From: Chitinophagaceae bacterium
GTDB lineage: Bacteria > Bacteroidota > Bacteroidia > Chitinophagales > Chitinophagaceae
NCBI GenBank assembly: GCA_016719015.1
Contig: JADKAZ010000008.1
Location: 41,179 to 105,178 of the forward strand
Length of the DNA: 64,000 bases
Reading direction: 5' to 3'
Below are positions 1-7,161 of this stretch, piece by piece. The translations under genes were made by a program, and so were the position numbers. The notes under the pieces were generated by a model. It had not been told where the DNA came from. It saw only the letters and a list, made by a program, of their open reading frames with translations, and did no database searches. Within the stretch, counting starts at the first letter, position 1; the number at the start of each line of letters is the position of its first letter.

Positions 1-1
1 T

Positions 2-1530
2 CCTAAAGCAGGGGAAGCCAATTCTGTAGTAGATATTCATATTTATGATATTGCCAGTAATAGAGATGTGAAAGCAGATTTTGAACAGGGTGATATTTAT
101 ATCCCCCGCATCAAATGGACACAGGACGATAATTCACTCGTAGTGTTCTGGATGAACCGACATCAGAATGAATTAAAATTATTGCTGACCAATGCTAAAT
201 CAGGAGACAGCAAACCACTGTACCAGGAAAAAAACAAATATTATATTGATATCAACGATGACTGGCAGTTTACCAAAGACGGCAAAAGCTATCTCTTTAC
301 AAGTGAAAAAAATGGCTTCAATCATATTTATATGAACAGCCTTGATGGAAAAATACAGACACAAATAAGTAAGGGTAATTATGAAGTCACAGAAATAAAT
401 GGGGTAGATGAAGTTAATAAAAGGGTGTTTTATACGATGGCCTACCCCCGCCCTATGGATCGTAATTTTTTGTAACGGATTTTTCCGGTAAAAAAACAAC
501 ACAGCTTACACAGGGGGAAGCCTGGAACCGGGTTGTTTTTAATGACAGCCTTACAAGATTTTATACTTATAAATCAGATATCAATACACCACAGGTCGTT
601 ACACTCAATAATATCGTAGTGAACAAAAAGAAAGAAATCAGTGCGGCTGTTGTAAAAACTTTGAATGAAAATCCCAAATTAAAGGGTAAGATCGTAGAGT
701 ATGGAATTGGTAAAGCGGAATTCATCCGTGTACCTAACAGCAAAGGCGATACATTAAATGGCTGGATGTTAAAACCTGCGAACTTTGATGCATCCAAAAA
801 ATACCCGGTATTATTCTGTAATTATGGAGGTCCTGGCTCACAGCAGGTGGGCAATCGTTTTGGTGCGGTTAGTATGTGGCACCAGATGCTGGCACAAAAA
901 GGTTTTATCGTTGTAAGTGTTGATAATACCGGTACGGGTTTTCGTGGTGAAGAGTTTAAAAAGAAAACGTATCTGCAATTAGGCAAATTTGAAATAGAGG
1001 ATCAGATAGATGCTGCTAAGTACATTGGCAACATGCCATTTGTTGACAAAAGTAATATCGGCCATTGGGGCTGGAGTTATGGCGGCTTTATGAGTTCGCT
1101 GGCCATTACAAAAGGCAACGAAGTATTCAGCGCTGCGGTCGCAGTAGCACCTGTTACTTCCTGGCGATTTTATGATAATATCTACACTGAAAGATATATG
1201 CGTACCCCACAAGAAAATGCCAGTGGTTATGATGATAATTCACCGCTAAATTTTACTGATAAGATTAAGGGTAAATATCTGATCGTTCATGGTACCGCAG
1301 ATGACAATGTTCATTTTCAAAATGCAACACAAATGATTTCGGCCCTTGTAAAAAGTAATATTGATTTTGAAAGTGCTTACTACCCCAACAAAAACCATGG
1401 CATTTCCGGCCAGATGGATAATACAACTCTTCATCTATGGAGCAAAATGACAAACTGGATCCTGGAGAATATGGGAAATGAAAACACTCAAAAACCTAAT
1501 CAACCGGCCAAACAAATCAAAGGATTTTAG
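2..1530 (+). CDS. S9 family (DPP IV-like) prolyl peptidase, 5'-truncated and frameshifted
   Basis: This is a dipeptidyl peptidase IV-like serine peptidase, expected to be periplasmic or membrane-anchored and to trim X-Pro dipeptides. The gene enters from outside the window; about 510 codons of a family usually near 720 are visible. The first part is beta-propeller sequence (YDIASNRDVKADF, FTSEKNGFNHIY). The second part is the alpha/beta hydrolase domain with nucleophile motif GWSYGG (Ser codon 1075-1077), acid in GTADDN (about 1300-1305) and His in NKNHG (1396-1398). The frame breaks at a run of six T (466-471). One more T would give RNFFVTDFSGK and join both halves without loss. No residue essential to the family appears missing, so I read this as one gene with a one-base homopolymer error; a real pseudogene is the alternative. 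A terminator follows the stop. Confidence 0.9.
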
Positions 1531-1556
1531 CAGTCAACCTGACACATTGAATATAA

Positions 1557-1583
1557 ATGCCCCGCTATTACCGGGGCATTTTT
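1557..1583 (+). terminator. Rho-independent terminator after the S9 peptidase
   Basis: An 8-bp stem (ATGCCCCG / CGGGGCAT) with a 7-base loop is followed by a T run. It lies 27 bases after the peptidase stop. Confidence 0.8.
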
Positions 1584-1599
1584 GTTGTTGACAGGGTAT

Positions 1600-1629
1600 A
1601 AAAAAAGAACCCCGGTTCGAAAACCGGGG
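1600..1629 (-). terminator. Strong minus-strand terminator hairpin without an obvious minus-strand gene
   Basis: Read on the minus strand this is CCCCGGTT, TTCG loop, AACCGGGG, then TTCTTTTTTT. That is a textbook intrinsic terminator. No minus-strand coding region precedes it between 1630 and 1900. It may end a small RNA, or act as a structured element on the plus strand. Confidence 0.5.
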
Positions 1630-1828
1630 GCCCTAATCAAAAACCATTAACCATTAAACCTTATCCTATGAAAATTCAATGCTAATATCGTTAATAATAC
1701 CGTAACACAAAACATTTGGAAGTCATTTTTTTGACTTATATACCTAATTATGCCCTCAATCACTATTTATTGATTCTCCTCAATAGAATGATCGAATTAT
1801 TGTTGATTCAGTACTACAAATTCTGATT

Positions 1829-1842
1829 TGCAAACGTTTGCA
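1829..1842. promoter_or_regulatory. Perfect 14-bp palindrome of LacI-family operator type
   Basis: TGCAAACGTTTGCA is a perfect palindrome with a central CG. It fits the general LacI/CcpA-type operator pattern TGnAAnCGnTnnCA. It sits about 56 bases upstream of the ubiX start, in a 367-base gap (1531-1897). Apart from this site and the hairpins at 1557-1629, I see nothing in that gap beyond AT-rich sequence and a short tandem ACCATTA near 1640. No LacI-type regulator is encoded in the window, so the link to ubiX is inference. Confidence 0.4.
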
Positions 1843-1897
1843 TAATTTCACCCTAATTCAACCAACTTTTTAAAGCCTTAGTGGTTGATATTACAAC

Positions 1898-2455
1898 ATG
1901 AGAAAAATAGTTGTCGCCATAACAGGAGCCAGTGGTTCTATATATGCAGAAAATCTTATAAGAAAACTTTTGGCTGTCAAAGACCAATGGACCGAGCTTG
2001 CTGTAGTCATGACAACAAATGCCCGTGAAGTATGGAAAACGGAATTAGAAAATGATTCGTGGAAAAACTTCCCCGTAACAATATACGGCACTACTGACTT
2101 TTCAGCACCCTTTGCTTCAGGATCGGGTCAGTTTGATACCATGATAATTATACCCTGCTCAATGGGAACTCTCGGCCGCATTGCCTCCGGCATTTCCAAT
2201 GACCTGATAACAAGAGCGGCTGATGTTGTTTTAAAAGAAAGAAGAAAGCTAATCTGTGTGGTTCGGGATACTCCATATAATTTAATTCATATCCGCAACA
2301 TGGAAACGGTCACCTTAGCCGGTGGTATTATTTGTCCTGCAACTCCATCTTTCTACAGCCAGCCAAAAACCATTGAAGAAGTAGCGGCCACCGTTGTTGA
2401 CCGGGTAATTGATCTTGCAGGTTTTGATATTAAAACTTACCGATGGGGAAAATAA
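1898..2455 (+). CDS. ubiX: Flavin prenyltransferase UbiX
   Basis: UbiX joins dimethylallyl phosphate to FMN to make prenylated FMN, the cofactor of UbiD-type decarboxylases used in quinone and aromatic acid metabolism. The 185-residue protein has the normal family length. It opens with the nucleotide-binding segment AITGASGSIYAENL. It then carries the family motifs PCSMGTLGRIASGISNDL and LKERRKLICVVRDTPYN, and ends with PATPSFYSQPKTIEE. The ATG at 1898 directly precedes the conserved N-terminus. It is monocistronic here: no ubiD lies beside it, and a terminator follows the stop immediately. A palindromic operator-like site lies upstream. Identification is secure. Confidence 0.95.
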   Translation: MRKIVVAITGASGSIYAENLIRKLLAVKDQWTELAVVMTTNAREVWKTELENDSWKNFPVTIYGTTDFSAPFASGSGQFDTMIIIPCSMGTLGRIASGISNDLITRAADVVLKERRKLICVVRDTPYNLIHIRNMETVTLAGGIICPATPSFYSQPKTIEEVAATVVDRVIDLAGFDIKTYRWGK

Positions 2456-2485
2456 AGAGGCTTTCATTACTGAAAACCTCTTTTT
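2454..2485 (+). terminator. Terminator after ubiX
   Basis: AAGAGG and CCTCTT arms, with an inner CTTTC/GAAAA pairing, are followed by a T run. The mirror A run means it could also serve the converging gene at 2510. Confidence 0.75.
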
Positions 2486-2509
2486 CATTGACACCTATTA
2501 AAACACTTC

Positions 2510-3842
2510 TTAATCTGTAAATCGGCCTCCTGCATTTATCCAGTTAGTAATTTTCAACTTTTCAGATGCCGGTAATGATCCTGTTGGTGGCATAACAGAT
2601 GGATTACCATTTACGGCCCTTTCCCTGATACGGTCCTTGAAGTTCACAATGTTGCAATCCACAGTCCAGTTCATCCCTCCCTCGGATGTAGTTCCATTAT
2701 GACAACTGATACAATTGGCCTGCAACACATTCTGCACAGCCAGGAATAGCGGTCCTGCAGGTAAATCACTTACGGTAATAGTAGCTGAACCCGTACATCC
2801 ATTCGCATCTTTTGCTGTTATTGTATAATTTGCTGCGGGCAAGCTGTTAAAAATATTTGATGGTTGAAACGCTCCGCCATTCATACTGTAAGTATAAGGT
2901 CCTGTTCCTCCCCCGCCTGTTGCTGTGATAGAACCATTGGCTGTCTGGCAAGGTGTATTATTTATAACAACAGAAGATACTGTAATCGTTATACCAGCAC
3001 AAGGATTGGGTGCTGTTAATGTAAATAAAGCAGAGCCTGTACAACCATTCAGATCTTTTGCTACAATAGTAAAAGTTCCCTGGCCGAGATTATTAAAATT
3101 ACCTGTTGCCTGGAAGGCGCCACCATTTATATTAAACGTAAATCCTGTACTGCCGGCTGCAGATGCTGAAATGCTTCCATTAGTAGCTGCAGCAGATGTA
3201 GGATTAACTGTGGTTGCTGTTACATTGATGATTATACCCGCACATGGATTAGGTGCAGTTAACGTGAAAATGGCAGATCCGGTACATCCGTTTACGTCTT
3301 TAGCAACAATGGTATAAGACCCGGCAGCGAGGTTGGTAAAAATTTCCTGATGCCTGAAATGCACCGCTATTAATGCTATAGTTAAACCCAGTACTACCCG
3401 AAGCAGTTGCATTAATGCTGCCATTACTTACTGTAGTAGAGGTTGGATTGACTATTGCACCGGTAACAGTAATGGTTACACCAACGCAGGGATTTATTGC
3501 AGTTAAAGTAAATGCAGTTGACCCGGTGCAGCCATTGGTGTTTTTTGCTACCACCGTATAAGACCCGGCAGCAAGGTTAATAAAATTACCCGATGACTGA
3601 AATGCACCACCATTAATGCTATAGGTAAATCCGGTACTACCTCCTGAAGCACTTGCAGTGATACTTCCATTATTGGAACCTAATGTAGGACTTACTGTAG
3701 TGCCAGTCACAGTAATTGTTACTCCTGTACATGGGTTGGGTGTAGTACCACCGCCGCCACCGCCTTTACTGCAAGCATACACAAGAGTCAGAAGAGAAAT
3801 GAGCAAAACACTCATTACACGAAAAGATATAATATATTTCAC
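2510..3842 (-). CDS. Surface lipoprotein with SprB-type tandem repeats and C-terminal cytochrome-c-like heme motif, frameshifted
   Basis: The product starts (GTG at 3842, alternative ATG at 3815) with a lipoprotein signal peptide ending LLTLVYAC and a glycine stretch. Four tandem repeats of about 81 residues follow. Each begins NPCxG(V/I)TITV and contains NGSI, a GFTYSINGGAFQ-type block, then NLAAGSYT and AKDxNGCTGS. These resemble SprB repeats of Bacteroidota cell-surface adhesins. The last 75 residues contain NCISCH, a CxxCH heme-c attachment site, and MPPTGSLP with a possible Met ligand, typical of small cytochrome-c-like domains. The frame breaks at an A run (3338-3342 on the plus strand). 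One base fewer restores GNFTNLAAGSYT. The repeats are also similar at the DNA level. Function is unknown; a surface electron-transfer or redox role is only an inference. Confidence 0.75.
2765..3740 (-). repeat. Four tandem repeats of about 243 bp (SprB-like units)
   Basis: The NPC codons that open the units lie near 3730, 3488, 3247 and 3004, so the period is 242-245 bases. The third unit contains the one-base homopolymer insertion. The fourth unit has diverged most (NNTPCQT, GGGGTGPYTYS). Confidence 0.8.
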
Positions 3843-3902
3843 TTGGTGCTTTTAGCATTCAATCGAATGGTAGTAAAACCAAGTTGCCTGTTAATTAAAA
3901 AA

Positions 3903-5318
3903 TTAATGGCTGGTTCCAGAATTTCCCTTTTTTGCTGCAAAGGGTTTTATGCCAATAGAAAATAATATACCACCGCTATTCAGTTTTACTTTACCGTAGC
4001 CAATTCCGGTCAGCGGAAGTTTCACATACGGTTCAATCATCAAAGAAATACTTTTGCTGATATTTCGTTGATAACCTCCGGACAAAGTGAGTGCAGAAAA
4101 ATAATGTTTGTTCTCGTTTGCTATTGAACGTTTCCTTGTTACTGTGGGTCCTGTTGGTGTATTCTTATAAAAATAATTATAGGTCTCTTTCTTCATCAGG
4201 TAAGAAGACACACCGGCAGCAGCAAACCAGTTTTCTTTTGTAGTATGTCGAAAATTATAACTAATAGACAGTGGTATTTCATACACCTGGCAATCTGCCT
4301 CTACCTTTTCAAAGTTTGGATAATAAGTATAGAATATTGCAGGCGGGTGATAAGCGTCAGCAGATGCAGTGTAAACTTTCCGCCCGGTATAGAAACCGGC
4401 ACGAATAGCAACCCTGTTATTAAAAGTATAGCCCAAACCTGCACCAAACAACAATTCTGTTGATCCTAATTTATTATTACCCACAGAACTTACATCGGGA
4501 CCTGTCGAAAGAGTGAAGAAAAATGTACGGCTTTTTTTATTGTTACCTTTTGCTGTACTAGCTTTATCCAGCGATTTTGGTTGATTTTCTGCTTCCATCC
4601 CCATCATTTTTTCTTCTTCTTCCATTGTCGGTTTATCAACACTTAGTACCTGAACCTTATTGATCGGAACGGGTTCGTCATTATTTTCTCCAATAATTAT
4701 TACGGCATCAGCCTCCATGTTTGAAGTTTTTTCTGGCTCCTGCTTTGTTATATCCTTATCAGTACTAATTACGTTGCTGTCCTTATGCTGCCTTTTATTA
4801 TTATCACTATTTACAGCACTCGTATTATTTATTTCCTTTGATTTTTGTGAAGGGCTGCCAATCGGGTTACTTACACTGCTATTCTTTGCAATATTGTTTA
4901 TCCGCTGATCAGTTGTCTGTTTAACAGCAGAAGGATTAAAGACCGGCCTCGAATAGTCATTTCCCACAGGAGGATTTACTTCATCGGTATTCCCGATAAT
5001 ATGATTACTGTTTCCTGATTTTTCTTTACCGGCTGATAGCGGGGGTGCAGCTATCTGCCTGTGTTGAACAGATTGTTCCGTTTGGGCTATAGCTTTTTTA
5101 CCATTCCATGCTTTGACAATAAAGAGTCCGGCACCACCAAGGCCAAGAAATAGTAGTATGAAGAATATAAACTTTCTTCTGTCATCTTCTTTTTGAGGGA
5201 GATGCTTGTTTAGCTTTTTTTCCATCTTTGCCCATGCCTGTTCATCATAGGCAGGATGGTGATGGTCCGCTGCTTCTTTTGCCTTCTTATCAAATTCGTC
5301 AAACTGCATTTTTCGCAA
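3903..5318 (-). CDS. Membrane-anchored outer-membrane beta-barrel-like protein, probable partner of the adjacent sigma factor
   Basis: The 471-residue protein has about 48 charged N-terminal residues (HHHPAYDEQAWAKMEKKLNK), then one membrane span (FIFFILLFLGLGGAGLFIVKAW). A long Ser/Asn/Lys-rich linker follows, to about residue 270. The C-terminal 200 residues look like an outer-membrane beta-barrel (GAGLGYTFNNRVAIRAGFYTG, LPLTGIGYGKVKLNSGGILF). Its start overlaps the end of the ECF sigma factor gene by 20 bases, so the two are almost certainly co-transcribed. In Bacteroidota this position, with a cytoplasmic N-terminus and one transmembrane helix, is common for proteins that control the sigma factor. 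No known anti-sigma domain is recognisable, so that role is inferred. Confidence 0.65.
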   Translation of the reverse strand: MRKMQFDEFDKKAKEAADHHHPAYDEQAWAKMEKKLNKHLPQKEDDRRKFIFFILLFLGLGGAGLFIVKAWNGKKAIAQTEQSVQHRQIAAPPLSAGKEKSGNSNHIIGNTDEVNPPVGNDYSRPVFNPSAVKQTTDQRINNIAKNSSVSNPIGSPSQKSKEINNTSAVNSDNNKRQHKDSNVISTDKDITKQEPEKTSNMEADAVIIIGENNDEPVPINKVQVLSVDKPTMEEEEKMMGMEAENQPKSLDKASTAKGNNKKSRTFFFTLSTGPDVSSVGNNKLGSTELLFGAGLGYTFNNRVAIRAGFYTGRKVYTASADAYHPPAIFYTYYPNFEKVEADCQVYEIPLSISYNFRHTTKENWFAAAGVSSYLMKKETYNYFYKNTPTGPTVTRKRSIANENKHYFSALTLSGGYQRNISKSISLMIEPYVKLPLTGIGYGKVKLNSGGILFSIGIKPFAAKKGNSGTSH

Positions 5319-5925
5319 TTAAGGTTTCGTTTTGTTTAAATAAAATTTTCTGTAAATGCTTTCTTGCTTTAGAAAGGTTTGATTTAGAAGTACCGATCGA
5401 AACACCCAGGTGATTGGCAATCTCCTCATGACTTAGCCCTTCTATTACAAACAAATTAAAAACCGTACGGTAACCAGGGGACAACTCCTGAACGGCCCTT
5501 ATAATGTCCTCGTATGATAATTTATCAATAGCATCCTCACTAACGGTCACTATCTGGTATACCACATTGTCTAACTGAGTAACCATCTGGTGTTTATGAT
5601 TTTTTCTAAAATGGTCTATTGCCGTATAAACCATAATTTTCCTTAACCATCCTTTGAAAGAGCTAACTACATCAGAATAAGCCGGTTTATAATGATGAAT
5701 CTCTTTAAATATTTTCAGAAAACCGTCATTGAGAATTTCTACAGCATCTTCCTGCTTGTTGGCATACCTGTCGCAGATAGCCATAGCATAGCCGTAGAAA
5801 GAGCTGTACAATACTTTCTGGCTCTCCCTCTTGTTAAGAGCACAAGCCTCAACATGATAGGTCAGTTCATCTGCAGATAGCAAATTTTGGTTGTGTTTGA
5901 CAGGTATATCGGGGTATACTAACAA
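5299..5925 (-). CDS. ECF-type RNA polymerase sigma factor
   Basis: This 208-residue protein directs RNA polymerase to a specific promoter set. Region 2 is visible at about residues 30-100 (YGYAMAICDRYANKQEDAVEI, NDGFLKIFKEIHHYKP, FKGWLRKIMVYTAIDHFRK). Region 4 is at about 145-195 (LSPGYRTVFNLFVIEGLSHEEIA, LGVSIGTSKSNLSKARKHLQ). The first 25 residues are variable, so a start a few codons inside is possible. It is the first gene of a two-gene unit with the membrane/beta-barrel protein. The target promoters cannot be told from the window. Confidence 0.92.
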   Translation of the reverse strand: MLVYPDIPVKHNQNLLSADELTYHVEACALNKRESQKVLYSSFYGYAMAICDRYANKQEDAVEILNDGFLKIFKEIHHYKPAYSDVVSSFKGWLRKIMVYTAIDHFRKNHKHQMVTQLDNVVYQIVTVSEDAIDKLSYEDIIRAVQELSPGYRTVFNLFVIEGLSHEEIANHLGVSIGTSKSNLSKARKHLQKILFKQNETLIAKNAV

Positions 5926-6054
5926 AAGGTTGTCTTCAGGTTTTATAAGTTACTCTATTTCCAGGGTGTTTTGTACCCGGTGCCTTTGCTTTAGTAATCG
6001 CTCAGGAGGCAATAGTAACCATACTTTACCACAGATCTTTTATAAGTCTGGGTG

Positions 6055-6477
6055 TTACAGGAGCTTATTAAATTTTTGGAGCTCTGTTTTTTCCCCCGCA
6101 GAGAAGATCTCGTTATTATCATACTTCGATTTAAAAAATAAAACCCTTTTGTGCTGCGGAAACTTGGCGAGAATCGCATCAATCATTTTACCAATTGCTT
6201 CGTCCTTACTGTAAAGAGGTGCAGTAGCGGGTAACTCAGATTTGTGTTTTGAATGTTTCCGTAAAATGATAGCTTCCAATGTAGCCAACTTACCCGGTGG
6301 AATTGATTTTACTTTAGTGGCTTTGTTATACAAGCCCTCTAATTGCTTTTTACTAAGCCCTCCCCTTTCCTGGTATTGATGAAGCAGGCTTTGGGTAAAA
6401 GATGACAGGGGCTGTGCTTCCAGTACTGCTTTAAGTATATCCAGCACAATATCAACATCAGGTTTTAGTCTTTGCAT
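6055..6477 (-). CDS. Conserved-looking protein of unknown function
   Basis: I do not recognise this 140-residue protein. It is soluble, rich in Lys and Leu, and predicted helical. It starts MQRLKPDVDIVLDILKAVLEAQ, has GGLSKKQLEGLYNKATKV near the middle, and ends in FKSKYDNNEIFSAGEKTEL. No signal peptide or membrane span is visible. It lies 130 bases upstream of the sigma factor gene on the same strand and may be expressed separately. Codon use is like that of its neighbours, and the frame is open over its whole length, so I think it is real. Confidence 0.6.
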   Translation of the reverse strand: MQRLKPDVDIVLDILKAVLEAQPLSSFTQSLLHQYQERGGLSKKQLEGLYNKATKVKSIPPGKLATLEAIILRKHSKHKSELPATAPLYSKDEAIGKMIDAILAKFPQHKRVLFFKSKYDNNEIFSAGEKTELQKFNKLL

Positions 6478-6646
6478 AACTCAATTATAAAATGAAAATA
6501 AGTAAAAGCTGTATCCTTTAAGCCCCGCTTATTGCAGAACATCAAGCCGGGCTTACGTCTCATCAAAAGAATTTTAATCGTTCCGGCCGCTACATTTCTT
6601 TTGTATGGAAACATTTCCCAGATTCTTAACCTTAAAAATATATGTT

Positions 6647-7102
6647 ATGAAATCAATTATGACCAAATCAATGCTAGCACTTGCCATCTGCGCAACACTT
6701 TTTTCATTCAGAAACAAACCCGGTGGAGAAGGATTTGAAATCTATCTTAATAACAAAGTTGTAGTGCAACAATTTGGCACCGACATGAGTAAGGTAAAAA
6801 ATATCCGGCTTACTCAAAACCTGGCTGCTGACAAACTAACTATTAAATATCATCATTGTGAAAGAGTCGGGAAAAAGCGAATAGTAACTATAAAAGATGC
6901 ACACAACAAAGTGTTGAAAGAATTTAATTATGCCGATGTAGCAACTCCTGTTGGCGCAATGACCGTCAATGTAAAAGACTTATTAATCTTAATGAGAGGA
7001 AATAATCAGCTAAAGCTATATTATTCTTCCAGCGAATTACCGAAAGGAAGGATGCTGGTTTCTTTTTCAACTTCAGCAATTAGTACCACTACACACAGGT
7101 AA
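6647..7102 (+). CDS. Secreted protein of unknown function
   Basis: I place the start at ATG 6647, giving 151 residues that begin MKSIMTKSMLALAICATLFSF. This is a short signal peptide with probable cleavage near FSFRN. An upstream in-frame ATG (6605) would put 14 extra residues before the signal and is less likely. The mature part contains GFEIYLNNKVVVQQFG and LTIKYHHCERVGKKRIV, and reads as a mostly beta-strand periplasmic domain. It has no motif that I can assign to a reaction. It converges on the aconitase gene and shares a bidirectional terminator with it. Confidence 0.65.
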   Translation: MKSIMTKSMLALAICATLFSFRNKPGGEGFEIYLNNKVVVQQFGTDMSKVKNIRLTQNLAADKLTIKYHHCERVGKKRIVTIKDAHNKVLKEFNYADVATPVGAMTVNVKDLLILMRGNNQLKLYYSSSELPKGRMLVSFSTSAISTTTHR

Positions 7103-7109
7103 ACATCTA

Positions 7110-7147
7110 TAAATTTTAACCCCCGCTGGTGCGGGGTTTAAAATTTA
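7110..7147. terminator. Bidirectional terminator between the secreted protein and aconitase genes
   Basis: TAAATTTTAACCCC and GGGGTTTAAAATTTA arms flank GCTGGTGC. The flanking A and T runs make it work in both directions, which suits the converging genes. Confidence 0.75.
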
Positions 7148-7161
7148 TTAATAAACTGATT

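Noticed and set aside
1605..1632. GGTTCGAA, resembling a tRNA T-loop
   Set aside because: It is the loop of a perfect hairpin with T run; no acceptor or anticodon arm can be drawn around it.
2760..3740. Regular direct repeats that could suggest a CRISPR array or minisatellite
   Set aside because: The period is about 243 bases, the repeats are coding and diverged, and they translate into SprB-like protein units.
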